Below, piece after piece: positions 20,115-29,832 of a stretch of 64,000 nt of DNA. The stretch comes from Paraburkholderia fungorum (GTDB taxonomy: Bacteria > Pseudomonadota > Gammaproteobacteria > Burkholderiales > Burkholderiaceae). The position numbers and the translations under genes were made by a program. The stretch lies in assembly GCF_902833645.1 (NCBI RefSeq), contig NZ_CADFGE010000007.1, positions 186,001 through 250,000 of the forward strand. Direction: 5' to 3'. How positions within the stretch are numbered: position 1 is the first letter of the stretch; every line of letters begins with the position of its first letter. The notes below the pieces were generated by a model. It had not been told where the DNA came from, searched no databases, and was given only the letters and a program-made list of their open reading frames with translations.

Positions 20115-20349
20115 ATGGGCGGCGTTTCCAGCGATCCCGAACCCGGCATGCTGCGTCATGCAGGCAACGCGCCCGTCTGGCCGGCGTTGCTTCAGCACAT
20201 AGACACAACGCATCGACTGGATGAACCGAAGGCATTTTTATATATCAGTGTTAACCCTTATCATTCGGCGGCTACAGCAGATTTTCTGCCGCTGGCGTAT
20301 TAATGCGCTGAGCTAGCGCGAACGTGCGTTTTGAGAGCCCACCGTCCGG

Positions 20350-22452
20350 ATGCTGAATCGCAAGTCCCACCCGTCGTCACGTTGGTCGAGCCGTTTGTAC
20401 GCGAGCCTGTACGCGCTCGTCACCGCGATCTACCGCAAACGGCCGATATGGATGGTGTCGTTTTCGACCAGCGAGGCCAATCTGTCGGAGGGGCTGAGAG
20501 CCGCCTGTGCGTCCACCGCGATGCTGGTGCTGGGCAATCTGCTGCACGAGCCGGCCTTCGCCTGGGCCGCGATCGGCGCTTTCTGGACCTGTCTTGCCGA
20601 CGCCGCCGGCTCGAATCGCGCGCGCTTCGCTTCGATGATGGGCTTTGCGCTTCTGTCGACAGTGTGCGGCGGCGTGACCGCGTTCGCGTCGGGCGAGGGC
20701 ACGGCGCTTGCGGCGCTCGCCATGCTGGTATTCACCTCGCTCGGTGCGTTCGGCAGGGTCTGGGGCGCGGCGGCATCGCAGGTGACCATTCTCGCGGCGA
20801 CCGCCTGCGTGGTGATGGTCGACAAGCCCATGCGCGACTTTCGGGAAGGGATGGCGTTTCTCGGCATCTATCTGGCCGGATGTCTGTTTGCCGTCGTGCT
20901 GAGCTTGACGGTCTGGCGTATTCATCCGTTCGGCACGAGCCGCGCTTCGCTGCGGGCGGCGTACGTGCGCCTCGCTGACATTGCATTCGACAGTGCGCGC
21001 CTGCTGGAGCAGCGCGCAGCGCCTCGCGAGTGGGCGACGCATGCCGCGAAATTTCGCGCCGATGCGCGGGCCGCGCTGGAGCGCTCTCGCAAGGCGCTCG
21101 CGAGCGTGCCGGGTTCGCGAACGGCCGGCCGGGAAACCTACGACAATCTGCTCGGCCTGTTGACGGAGAGCGAGGCGCTCTTTGCCTATCTGATTGCAGT
21201 CACTGGCGCCTGCGAAAAAATCCCGGGGGACCCACGTCGGGCGAGGCGCGCGGCACGACTGCTGACCGGCATAGGCGAGGTTCTGCGCAGAGTGGGCGCC
21301 GCCACCGGCGAAGCGCAATGGGACCGTCTCGCCGACCTGCAACGCCGATTGCGGCGCCTCGCCAGGCGGCTTGAATCCGCACTGACGGAACCTGTCGCGC
21401 TCAAATTCGATTTCGAACTGGTTGATTTCGCGCCGGCGTATGACCAATCGCTGGCGTGGCGGGACCGTGCCGTCAGAATACTGACGCGGACCTGGTCGAC
21501 CTTCAAGGCGAATCTCTCGGTTCAGTCGGTCGGCTTGCGGCACGCAGCCCGAGTGGGCGTGACGACCACGGCGGGCTTTCTGGTCATCCGGGCGCTCGGG
21601 CTTCCGTTCGGCTACTGGGCAACCATGGCGACGCTGCTGATCCTGCAACCCTCGATTGCCGCGACCTGGCCAAGAAGTATCGAGCGCGCTGCCGGGAGCA
21701 TTGTCGGGGGCGTGCTGGCGGCTGCAATCGGTTATGCGATTCATTCGCCGCTCGGCATTTCCCTGGCGGTGTTTCCGCTGGTGGTGGCCACCATGGCGCT
21801 GCGCCCCGTCAGCTACAGCCTCTTCGTTCTGTTCCTGACGCCGACCTTCGTGCTGGTGGCCGACTTCGCGACGCCGGGCGCCAGCGAATTTGCCTATGCA
21901 ATCACGCGGCTGGGCAACAATGTGCTCGGCTGCGTATTGGCGCTGCTGGCAACCTTCTACCTGTGGCCGACGCGCGAAAAGGTCGACTATCGCGCCTATC
22001 TGGGCGAGGCGGTTCGGGCCAATCTCGCATATCTGAGAGCGGCGCTGGAATCGCCGCAGCGAAGCGAGAAGGACATGGAGCGCTTGCGCCGCGCCGCCGG
22101 CCTCGGCAGCAATAACGCCGAGGAGGCAATTGGCCGGATTCGACTCGAAAAACTCGAGGACTCGATGGTCGACACGGTCACGCTGACGGTACTGAGCGTG
22201 TTGCGGAAAATGGCGGGCACCGCGACCCAACTGCGCTTGAGTACGAACCTGCGCGGCAGGCACGGTGAACTCGGCGTCTGGATCGACTCTACGAGTGCCG
22301 ACATCGAGGCGGCCTTGAATCGAACCCTGCGGCCGATACGGCGCGAGCTTCCCGCACGCGACCGGTTGACGTCGCTCGAAGCGGATGCGGTGGGGGAAAT
22401 CGCGCTGATGCACCGGCTGCTGACGGAGCGGATGCGGGAGGCGAGGGGTTAG
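20350..22452 (+). CDS. FUSC-family aromatic-acid / fusaric-acid-type exporter
   Basis: Large inner-membrane protein of 700 residues with two clusters of membrane segments (about residues 45-190 and 400-535), separated and followed by cytoplasmic helical regions. This layout is that of the FUSC/YccS/AaeB family, linked to efflux of hydroxylated aromatic acids or fusaric acid. The second cluster begins VGVTTTAGFLVIRALGLPFGYW, a typical FUSC block, and STSEANLSEGLRAACAS precedes the first. AaeB and FusC systems usually have membrane-fusion partners, but none is adjacent. Its stop overlaps the convergent GIY-YIG gene by four bases. Confidence 0.85.
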   Translation: MLNRKSHPSSRWSSRLYASLYALVTAIYRKRPIWMVSFSTSEANLSEGLRAACASTAMLVLGNLLHEPAFAWAAIGAFWTCLADAAGSNRARFASMMGFALLSTVCGGVTAFASGEGTALAALAMLVFTSLGAFGRVWGAAASQVTILAATACVVMVDKPMRDFREGMAFLGIYLAGCLFAVVLSLTVWRIHPFGTSRASLRAAYVRLADIAFDSARLLEQRAAPREWATHAAKFRADARAALERSRKALASVPGSRTAGRETYDNLLGLLTESEALFAYLIAVTGACEKIPGDPRRARRAARLLTGIGEVLRRVGAATGEAQWDRLADLQRRLRRLARRLESALTEPVALKFDFELVDFAPAYDQSLAWRDRAVRILTRTWSTFKANLSVQSVGLRHAARVGVTTTAGFLVIRALGLPFGYWATMATLLILQPSIAATWPRSIERAAGSIVGGVLAAAIGYAIHSPLGISLAVFPLVVATMALRPVSYSLFVLFLTPTFVLVADFATPGASEFAYAITRLGNNVLGCVLALLATFYLWPTREKVDYRAYLGEAVRANLAYLRAALESPQRSEKDMERLRRAAGLGSNNAEEAIGRIRLEKLEDSMVDTVTLTVLSVLRKMAGTATQLRLSTNLRGRHGELGVWIDSTSADIEAALNRTLRPIRRELPARDRLTSLEADAVGEIALMHRLLTERMREARG

Positions 22453-22784
22453 GTCGGCTCCGCCGATTTGGATTGGGATTCAGCTTCAGCTTCGGCCGGA
22501 GGCTCGGGTTCAGGCTCGGGCAGCACCGATTCAAGCGTACGCAGCCCGCCTGCCAGCGCCCGCTTCTCGGCAGGCTGAAGCCGCTTGACCCAATACTCCG
22601 CGCGCGACGCACTCGAACGATTCGCCAACTCGAACGACGCCAGCACCCGCACCGGCTTGCGCGAACGCGTATAGCGCGCGCCGTCGCCGCTCACATGCTT
22701 GTCGAAGCGGGCCTGCACGTCGGTAGCAATGCCGGTATAGACGCTGCCGTCCGAACATTCGAGCAGATACAGAAACCACGCCAT
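22449..22784 (-). CDS. GIY-YIG nuclease-domain protein
   Basis: Protein of 111 residues made almost wholly of a single GIY-YIG domain of the YhbQ/UPF0213 type. The core reads WFLYLLECSDGSVYTGIATD, and an Arg/Lys-rich region (KHVSGDGARYTRSRKPV) and a conserved glutamate region follow. The C-terminal 25 residues are rich in Glu, Pro and Ala and likely unstructured. Family members can cut DNA weakly in vitro, but cellular roles are unclear. It lies nine bases downstream of an acetyltransferase-like gene on the same strand. Confidence 0.9.
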   Translation of the reverse strand: MAWFLYLLECSDGSVYTGIATDVQARFDKHVSGDGARYTRSRKPVRVLASFELANRSSASRAEYWVKRLQPAEKRALAGGLRTLESVLPEPEPEPPAEAEAESQSKSAEPT

Positions 22785-22793
22785 GAGTACGCT

Positions 22794-23963
22794 TCAGCCT
22801 TTGAACGGATTGTGTTCGCGCAGCTCGTCCACATAGGCGTGGATGCTGTTCTTTTCGTTGTCGAGGAAATGGCCGACCGCGTCGGCGAAGGCCGGATGCG
22901 CGAGCCAATGTGTGGAGCGCGTCACAGTCGGCAGAAAACCGCGCGCCATTTTGTGTTCGCCCTGGGCGCCGCCTTCGAACGCACCGAGCTTTTCTTCGAT
23001 GCAAAATTCAAGCGGCTGATAGTACGCGGTTTCGAAGTGCAGGCAGGGCACATGTTCGAGCGCGCCCCAGTAGCGGCCGTACAAGGTGCCGCCGGTTTTC
23101 GCGTCGCGCTGATACACCACCAGCGAGCTCGCGATCGGCTTGCCTTCGTATTCAGCGATCACCAGCAGCAGATTTTCCGGCATCGAGGCGCCGATCATCC
23201 GGAAGAAATCGAGGTTCAGATACGGACTCGAAAAGTGCTCGCGGTAGGTTTGCCGATAGCACTTGCTGAAAAATCGCCAATCCGCGTCCTGGATATCCTC
23301 GCCGCGAATCCGGCGCATGGTCACGCCGGCTTCCTGGACCTTGCGACGCTCCGCGCGAATGTTCTTGCGCTTCTTCTGTTCGAGCGTGGAGAGAAAATCG
23401 TCGAAGTCGCGATAGCCGTCGTTGAGCCAGTGGAACTGCACGCCTTCGCGTTGCATCATGCCCATCTCCGTGAGCGCGCTCGCCTCTGTTTCAGTTGGAA
23501 ACAGCACGTGCAGCGAGGACACGTCGGCCTGCTCGGCGAACGCCATCAGCGTCGCGGCCAGATGCTTGAGCGCATGCGTATCCGCCGACAGCAGCCGGTT
23601 GCCTTGCACCGGTGTGAACGGCACGGCGCAGAGCAGCTTCGGGTAATACGGCAGACCGTTGCGTTTGTACGCATCGGCCCAGGCCCAATCGAAGACGTAT
23701 TCGCCGTACGAGTGCCCCTTCAGGTACACGGGCGCGGCGGCCACGAGCCGGTCGGTGCGCGGATCGGTGAGCGTGACGAATTGCGGCGCCCAGCCGGTAT
23801 CGGCAACCGCGCAGCGGGTCGCGGAGAGCGCGCTCAAAAACTCGTGCCGCAGAAACGGCGTGGGCTGCGTCTGCTGCGCGAGAAGGGCGTTCCATTGCGC
23901 GGCGTCTACCTCGGAGGGCGACGCCAGAATGCCCGTGCGATAATCAAAGCGTTCCTGGTTCAA
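22794..23963 (-). CDS. FemAB/GNAT-like protein of the DUF482 (COG3146) family
   Basis: Protein of 389 residues resembling the DUF482 group, whose fold is related to FemAB aminoacyltransferases and GNAT acetyltransferases. Recognisable blocks are FLRHEFLSALSATRCA near the N-terminus, YVFDWAWADAYKRNGLPYYPK near residue 90, and YGRYWGALEHVPCLHFETAY near 300. The reaction is not established for this family. It is widely kept in proteobacteria as a single gene. Here it probably shares a transcript with the GIY-YIG gene just downstream. Confidence 0.85.
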   Translation of the reverse strand: MNQERFDYRTGILASPSEVDAAQWNALLAQQTQPTPFLRHEFLSALSATRCAVADTGWAPQFVTLTDPRTDRLVAAAPVYLKGHSYGEYVFDWAWADAYKRNGLPYYPKLLCAVPFTPVQGNRLLSADTHALKHLAATLMAFAEQADVSSLHVLFPTETEASALTEMGMMQREGVQFHWLNDGYRDFDDFLSTLEQKKRKNIRAERRKVQEAGVTMRRIRGEDIQDADWRFFSKCYRQTYREHFSSPYLNLDFFRMIGASMPENLLLVIAEYEGKPIASSLVVYQRDAKTGGTLYGRYWGALEHVPCLHFETAYYQPLEFCIEEKLGAFEGGAQGEHKMARGFLPTVTRSTHWLAHPAFADAVGHFLDNEKNSIHAYVDELREHNPFKG

Positions 23964-24095
23964 TCTGTCTGACTGTTCCCAATGAGCGACGCAGGCCTGT
24001 AGCGATGCGTCGTTCGTTTATCCGATTTGTCCGTTGCCGTCGAGCTGACCAGCCGCGGTACTCGCAAGCCCTGTGGCTTGCCTGTCGATCCTGCC

Positions 24096-25811
24096 ATGAA
24101 GACCCGAATCGCTCTTGCTCAAATCAATGTCACTGTCGGCGACTTCGCCGGCAACGTCGCGAAGATTGTCGCTGCCGCGCGCGCCGCGCACAACGATGGT
24201 GCGAAGCTGCTGATCGCGCCTGAACTCGCGCTATCCGGCTACCCGCCCGAAGATCTGTTGCTGCGTCCCGCGTTCTACGCCGCAAGTGCCGCCGCGCTGG
24301 CCGATCTGGCCACGCAGCTGAAGCCCTTCGCCGGCTTGCATGTGATCGTCGGCCATCCGTTGCGTGACTTGACGTACAACCCGTTGACGCACAACGTGGC
24401 GCACGGCCATGGTAATGCAAACGCGCCGATCGAGCGCGGCGTGCCGCCGGTCGATACCTTCAACGCGGCTTCGCTGATCGTGGACGGCGAGGTGGCCGGC
24501 ACCTATCGCAAGCAGGATCTGCCCAATACCGAGGTGTTCGACGAGAAGCGCTACTTCGCTTCCGACCCGAAGCCGTTCGTGTTCGAACTGGACGGCATCA
24601 AGTACGGTGTGGTGATCTGCGAGGACGCGTGGCATGCGTCGGCCGCGCAAATGGCCAAGGCAGCGGGCGCACAGGTGCTGCTGATTCCGAACGGCTCGCC
24701 GTACCACCTGAACAAGGAAGCGGTGCGTTTCGACATTCTGCGCGCGCGGATTCGCGAGACCGGTTTGCCGATGGTCTACGTGAACATGGTGGGCGCACAG
24801 GACGAACTGGTGTTCGACGGCGGCTCGTTCGTGCTCGACGAGAAGGGTGAACTGGTCGCGAAGATGCCGCAGTTCGAGGAGGGCAACGCGATTGTCGAGT
24901 TCGACGGCGGCAAACCGTTGCCTGCCGCTATCGCGCCGGAACTTTCGCTCGAAGCGCAGGTGTACGCGGCACTCGTGATGGGCGTGCGCGACTACATCAA
25001 CAAGAACGGCTTCCCCGGCGCGCTGATCGGCCTGTCGGGCGGCGTGGATTCGGCGCTGGTGCTGGCCGTCGCGTGCGACGCGCTGGGCGCCGACCGGGTG
25101 CGCGCGGTGATGATGCCGTCGCGCTACACCGCGGACATTTCAACCACCGACGCCGCCGAGATGGCGCGCCGCGTTGGTGTGCGTTACGACGAAATCGCGA
25201 TCGCACCGATGTTCGACGCGTTCCGCAACTCGCTCGCCGATGAGTTCGCGGGCCGTGCCGAAGACGCGACTGAAGAAAACATTCAGGCGCGCATTCGCGG
25301 CACCTTGCTGATGGCGTTGTCGAATAAATTCGGCTCGATCGTGCTGACCACCGGCAACAAGAGCGAGATGGCGGTGGGTTACTGCACGTTGTACGGCGAC
25401 ATGGCCGGTGGCTTCGCGGTGATCAAGGACATCGCCAAGACGCTGGTCTACAAGCTGTGCCATTACCGCAACCAGGCTACTGCGTTCGGCAAGCAGGACG
25501 TGATTCCCGAGCGGATTCTGACCCGTGCGCCGTCGGCGGAGCTGCGCGAAAACCAGACCGATCAGGACAGCTTGCCGCCGTACGAAGTACTCGACGCAAT
25601 CATGCGCATGTACATGGAAGAGGATCGCTCGCTGGCCGAAATCATCGCGGCGGGCTACGCGGTCGACGATGTGAAACGCGTCACGCGGCTCATCAAGATC
25701 AACGAATACAAACGACGTCAGGCGCCGATCGGCATTCGCGTCACGCATCGCGCGTTTGGCCGCGACTGGCGTTATCCGATTACGTCGCGCTACACGGAAC
25801 CGGTGGAGTGA
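24096..25811 (+). CDS. nadE: Glutamine-dependent NAD+ synthetase
   Basis: Two-domain cytosolic enzyme of 571 residues that amidates deamido-NAD to NAD, the final step of NAD biosynthesis. The N-terminal nitrilase-type glutaminase domain carries ALSGYPPEDLLLRP and the nucleophilic cysteine in VVICEDAWH. The C-terminal synthetase has the ATP-pyrophosphatase loop LSGGVDSAL and TGNKSEMAVGY. The ATG at 24096 begins the family N-terminus (MKTRIALAQINVTVGDF); upstream frame extension is not conserved-looking. It is followed 146 bases later by a P-II gene, a common nitrogen-metabolism pairing. Confidence 0.96.
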   Translation: MKTRIALAQINVTVGDFAGNVAKIVAAARAAHNDGAKLLIAPELALSGYPPEDLLLRPAFYAASAAALADLATQLKPFAGLHVIVGHPLRDLTYNPLTHNVAHGHGNANAPIERGVPPVDTFNAASLIVDGEVAGTYRKQDLPNTEVFDEKRYFASDPKPFVFELDGIKYGVVICEDAWHASAAQMAKAAGAQVLLIPNGSPYHLNKEAVRFDILRARIRETGLPMVYVNMVGAQDELVFDGGSFVLDEKGELVAKMPQFEEGNAIVEFDGGKPLPAAIAPELSLEAQVYAALVMGVRDYINKNGFPGALIGLSGGVDSALVLAVACDALGADRVRAVMMPSRYTADISTTDAAEMARRVGVRYDEIAIAPMFDAFRNSLADEFAGRAEDATEENIQARIRGTLLMALSNKFGSIVLTTGNKSEMAVGYCTLYGDMAGGFAVIKDIAKTLVYKLCHYRNQATAFGKQDVIPERILTRAPSAELRENQTDQDSLPPYEVLDAIMRMYMEEDRSLAEIIAAGYAVDDVKRVTRLIKINEYKRRQAPIGIRVTHRAFGRDWRYPITSRYTEPVE

Positions 25812-25903
25812 GTCTCAGGCGAAAGGCTGCGGACTTACTGACTTACCCCATAGCAGACCTGAAGCGCCCGCCGGATCGCCGCAACGCATCCGGCGCGGCG
25901 TAG

Positions 25904-26296
<393 letters not shown>

Positions 26297-26402
26297 GCCG
26301 TTCGTTCCGCACGGTCGAAACGGTGCTTTAAAACGGCGGTATTGGCACTCGCTTAGTGCGCACCGATCAGGTGCGGCGAAGCAGTGGTAAAACCGCGCGC
26401 GC

Positions 26403-26442
26403 AAATAAAAAACGGTGCGATACCCTTTCGGACATCGCACCG
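26403..26442 (-). terminator. Terminator of the porin gene
   Basis: A nine-base stem CGGTGCGAT / ATCGCACCG has an A-rich tract on its left, read as TTTTTTATTTG on the minus strand. It lies about 90 bases past the porin stop. Confidence 0.7.
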
Positions 26443-26497
26443 ATACGCGCCTCTCGCAGCAGCGTGAAAAAGATTCTCTTGAAGAATTCGTTGCTAC

Positions 26498-26522
26498 ACC
26501 CCGAAGGAAATCCCTTCGGGGC
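26498..26522 (-). terminator. Second hairpin downstream of the porin gene
   Basis: The stem CCCCGAAGG / CCTTCGGGG with a short A-rich loop lies 12 bases past the porin stop and has no T-run. It may be an mRNA 3' stabilising hairpin instead of a terminator. Confidence 0.45.
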
Positions 26523-26533
26523 ACACCGTTCGA

Positions 26534-27685
26534 TTAGAACGAGTGTTGAATACCTGCATACACGCCGGTCTGGCTGTGACCCGGCAGCGGGTTGTCCGTG
26601 CTGGTCGCCGTACCTGCGTTGTTAGCATTCAGGCCGTAGTTAGCCGTCTTGCTGTTTTGCGTCGTAGCGATCTGGATGTCCAGCAGCGTGCGCTTCGACA
26701 GGTTGTACGAGCCGCCGATCGTGTAGATCGTCGCGTTGCCTGCGCCATTGTTGCCGTTCACGTGATAGACCGCTGCGATCAGTGCCGCAGCCGGCGTTGC
26801 TTGCCACGTCACGCCACCCCATTCGTGATCGAGCGTGGTCGGCTGACCCGGCAGAACGCCTTGAGCGCCGGCCGAACGGATCGCCTGGTAAGCAGCCTGA
26901 ATCTTGAACTGGCCGAGGAACACGTTCAACAGAGCCGAGTATTCGCGCGATGCTGCGAACACGCCGCTGCCGATATTGTTCGGATTGACCGTGCTGGCGC
27001 TCGGGCCGTACAGAACGCCGTTAGCAGGATTGCGGATTTCGTCGTACAGACCGCGAACCTGGAACAGCGAGTTCGTGTAAGTGATCTGTGCGCCAGCTTC
27101 GCGACCCTGACCGGCCGGGTTGTTACCGTTCCAGTTCGTTGCGTTCGACAGCGCGTATTGACCGTAGAAGTCAAAGCCCGCGATCTTCGGCGACTGGTAA
27201 GCGAAGTTGTTGCTCGATTGCGGCCAGTTGCGGCCACGCACCAGCGAAGCCGACGACCAGTTGGACTGACCGAACGGATCGAAGTCCCACACGCCGTTCG
27301 AGATGAAGAGCATCCGGCCCATCGTGAACGTACCGTACTGGTCGTTCGACAAACCGACAGTTGCCCAACGATTGAAGAGACCGCCGCCGCCAGGGCCTGC
27401 ACCCGTCATGGTGTTGAAGGAGCCTTCCAACTGGAACAGCACCTTGTTGCCACCACCGATGTCCTCAACGCCCTTCAAGCCCCACAGGCTCGTACCCCAG
27501 TCGCCGCTTTCTGCGCGCCAACGGTTCGTGCTGCCCGTTGCCTGGCCATTTGCACCGACGCCTTGCGGAACGCCCGTCATGTATTCGAGACCAGCGTCAA
27601 GGCGGCCGTACAGCGTCACGCTGCTTTGGGCGTGCGCAACTACACCGGCTGTCATCAGCGCAGCGGCGAGCAAAGCTTTCTTCAT
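26534..27685 (-). CDS. Gram-negative trimeric porin (OmpC/Omp32 type)
   Basis: Outer-membrane general diffusion channel of 383 residues including signal peptide. The signal sequence MKKALLAAALMTAGVVAHA is followed at the mature N-terminus by QSSVTLYGRLDAGLEY. The beta-barrel ends with VYAGIQHSF, whose final Phe is the usual assembly signal. The mature chain is rich in Gly, Asn and Thr with loop-like stretches, as in beta-proteobacterial porins. The start at 27685 sits directly after a strong GGAGGAGAAG site; an ATG four codons upstream overlaps that site. A long AT-rich leader lies upstream. Confidence 0.95.
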   Translation of the reverse strand: MKKALLAAALMTAGVVAHAQSSVTLYGRLDAGLEYMTGVPQGVGANGQATGSTNRWRAESGDWGTSLWGLKGVEDIGGGNKVLFQLEGSFNTMTGAGPGGGGLFNRWATVGLSNDQYGTFTMGRMLFISNGVWDFDPFGQSNWSSASLVRGRNWPQSSNNFAYQSPKIAGFDFYGQYALSNATNWNGNNPAGQGREAGAQITYTNSLFQVRGLYDEIRNPANGVLYGPSASTVNPNNIGSGVFAASREYSALLNVFLGQFKIQAAYQAIRSAGAQGVLPGQPTTLDHEWGGVTWQATPAAALIAAVYHVNGNNGAGNATIYTIGGSYNLSKRTLLDIQIATTQNSKTANYGLNANNAGTATSTDNPLPGHSQTGVYAGIQHSF

Positions 27686-28287
27686 CTTCTCCTCCATACC
27701 CTGTCAAAAAGTGAAACCCAGTACTGCGAATGGTGTTCGGACACAAGCGCGCCGAACAGAAATCGGTACCAGGGAGATTAGCGGGTGGATTGGGTCTCCT
27801 GCCGTGACGGATAGCCTCAGCGGGCTATTCTTCGCGCCATGCCGATCCCTCGCCGACCGGTTCTCCTCTGTTGCTTTGAAGTGAAACTACTTTTAATGAA
27901 CTTTGTTTTGCTACTTTGGTTACTAATTTATCAAAAATACCCTGGAGTGGGAGAAGAAATTAGTACCGCCCCGGGTGGATGTCTCCAAATTGCAATACGA
28001 ATGTGCACAAGGAATCGTTGCGATGTCTCCAAAAAGACGGGAAACCCTTATGCGACAAGGGAATCACGGATTGGGACGGGGAACGTTAAGGATTGCCACT
28101 ATTGACGCGTCAAATGCGTCAGAGTAGAGCGAAAAGAGGGTGTTGCGGGCCAGGTTTGGCCCGTTTTGGCGGCCGGAATGGGCGGAATAGGCAGGTGAGC
28201 GAAGTAAAAAAGGCGCTCGTAAGCGCCTTGTAATGCTACTTTGACTACAGCCCGGATAGTGGGCTGTATGACCGCTTTAGTTGAGCT
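27686..28287. promoter_or_regulatory. Long AT-rich upstream region of the porin gene
   Basis: These 602 bases carry no convincing gene. The part from about 27885 to 27965 is strikingly AT-rich for this chromosome. It would place a strong leftward promoter and a roughly 200-base leader before the porin start. I could not fix -35 and -10 boxes with confidence. The right-hand end holds the terminator of the amino-acid transporter operon. Confidence 0.45.
28204..28230 (-). terminator. Terminator of the basic amino acid ABC transporter operon
   Basis: The stem AAGGCGCT / AGCGCCTT with a CGTA loop has an A-run on its left (a T-run on the minus strand), about 60 bases past the ATPase stop. Confidence 0.8.
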
Positions 28288-29067
28288 TTATTTTAGGCTG
28301 CCGGAGAGGAACTGCTTGAGTCGTTCGCTCTTTGTATTCCTGAAGACTTCGTCCGGGTGGCCTTCTTCCTCGACGCGGCCTTGATGCAGGAACATCACGT
28401 GATTCGACACGTTGCGCGCGAACGCCATTTCATGCGTGACGACGATCATCGTGCGGCCTTCTTCGGCGAGCGTCTGCATGACCTTGAGCACTTCGCCGAC
28501 CAGTTCGGGGTCGAGTGCGGAGGTCGGCTCGTCGAACAGCATCACGTCCGGATGCATGGCCAGCGCGCGCGCGATTGCCACGCGTTGTTGCTGGCCGCCT
28601 GACAGATGCGACGGGTACTGCTTCTCGAGACGCGGCGCGAGGCCCACTTTCTCCAGATACTCGCGTGCCCGCTCTTCGGCCTCCTTACGCTTCAGACCCA
28701 GCACGTTGACCGGCGCCTCGATGATGTTCTCGAGCACGTTCATATGGGTCCACAGATTGAAGTGCTGGAACACCATCGACAGCTTGGTGCGTACGCGCTG
28801 CAACTGCTTCGGATCGGACACGCGCAGCGCGCCGGCTTTGCCGATCTGCGTGCGGACTTCTTCGCCGTCGACAAAGATGCGCCCCGAGTTCGGCTGCTCG
28901 AGAAAGTTGATGCAGCGAAGCATCGTGCTCTTGCCCGAACCGGACGAGCCGATCACGCTGATCACGTCGCCGGCATTGGCCTTCAGCGACACGCCCTTGA
29001 GGACTTCGTTGTCGCCGTACTGTTTGTGAAGCTCATCGACGAAGAGCTTTTGCTTCCTGGTGTTCAT
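28288..29067 (-). CDS. hisP: Basic amino acid ABC transporter, ATP-binding subunit
   Basis: Cytoplasmic ATPase of 259 residues that drives uptake through the two adjacent permeases. Walker A is GSSGSGKST, the Q-loop follows [11 protein letters not shown], the ABC signature is [15 protein letters not shown], and Walker B is [13 protein letters not shown]. The sequence is of the HisP/ArtP/AotP type for histidine, lysine, arginine and ornithine. It is the last gene of the operon, after binding protein, HisQ and HisM, with a 51-base gap from HisM. Confidence 0.95.
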   Translation of the reverse strand: MNTRKQKLFVDELHKQYGDNEVLKGVSLKANAGDVISVIGSSGSGKSTMLRCINFLEQPNSGRIFVDGEEVRTQIGKAGALRVSDPKQLQRVRTKLSMVFQHFNLWTHMNVLENIIEAPVNVLGLKRKEAEERAREYLEKVGLAPRLEKQYPSHLSGGQQQRVAIARALAMHPDVMLFDEPTSALDPELVGEVLKVMQTLAEEGRTMIVVTHEMAFARNVSNHVMFLHQGRVEEEGHPDEVFRNTKSERLKQFLSGSLK

Positions 29068-29118
29068 CGGGTTCCTTGGCGGGCTTGCTTGCCTGGGGCG
29101 CAGTGCCCTTCTTCTTGA

Positions 29119-29832
29119 TTACTTGCCTTGCGGCCGCAGGTAAGCGAGCCAGCGGTGCTCGGCGCGGCGGAACAGCCACACGAGCGCAAACGAAATGCAT
29201 AGATAAAGCAGGGCGGCGATGCCGAACGCGTTGAACGACTGATAGGTCGCCGAGTTCACATCGCGCGCGATCTTGAGGATGTCCGGCACGGTCGCGGTGA
29301 ACGCAACCGTGGTGGCGTGCAGCATCAGGATCACTTCGTTGCTGTAGTACGGCAACGCGCGGCGCAGCGCCGACGGCAGAATCACCCGCCGGTACAGCGT
29401 GAACGACGACATGCCGTAGGCGCGCGCCGCCTCGATCTCGCCATACGGCGTTGCCTTGATCGCGCCCGCGAAGATCTCGGTGGTGTACGCGCAGGTGTTC
29501 AGCGTGAACGCGAGCAGCGTGCAATGCATGCCGTCACGGAAGAACGCGTTGGTCAGTTCGTGGTTGCGGATGATGTCGAGGCTGTACAGGCCGGTGTAGC
29601 AGAGCAGTAGCTGCACGTAGAGCGGCGTGCCGCGGAACACGTAGGTATACAGCCACACCAGCGCGGCGAGCCATTTCTTCTTCGACACACGCGCAACCGC
29701 GAGGGGAATCGACAGGCAGAAGCCGAGTCCGATCGACACCACCAGCAGCCACAGCGTGATCGCGACGCCCGTCAGGCGGTAGCCGTCGGTATAGAGGTAA
29801 TTGCGCCAGTATTCCTGAATGATCTCGATCAT
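29119..29832 (-). CDS. hisM: Basic amino acid ABC transporter, permease HisM-type
   Basis: Inner-membrane permease of 237 residues with about five membrane segments. The EAA loop that contacts the ATPase reads GEIEAARAYGMSSFTLYRRV, then ILPSALRRALP. It is partnered with the HisQ-type permease, whose stop overlaps its start by four bases (ATGA), which implies coupled translation. It belongs to the polar amino acid uptake family. Confidence 0.93.
   Translation of the reverse strand: MIEIIQEYWRNYLYTDGYRLTGVAITLWLLVVSIGLGFCLSIPLAVARVSKKKWLAALVWLYTYVFRGTPLYVQLLLCYTGLYSLDIIRNHELTNAFFRDGMHCTLLAFTLNTCAYTTEIFAGAIKATPYGEIEAARAYGMSSFTLYRRVILPSALRRALPYYSNEVILMLHATTVAFTATVPDILKIARDVNSATYQSFNAFGIAALLYLCISFALVWLFRRAEHRWLAYLRPQGK

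Noticed and set aside
20377-22413. 678-codon minus-strand frame opposite the FUSC gene
   Set aside because: Shadow of the exporter gene; composition is artefactual and no motif is present.
27839-28105. 88-codon plus-strand frame in the AT-rich porin upstream region
   Set aside because: The start has no ribosome-binding site and the frame runs through what should be the porin promoter.
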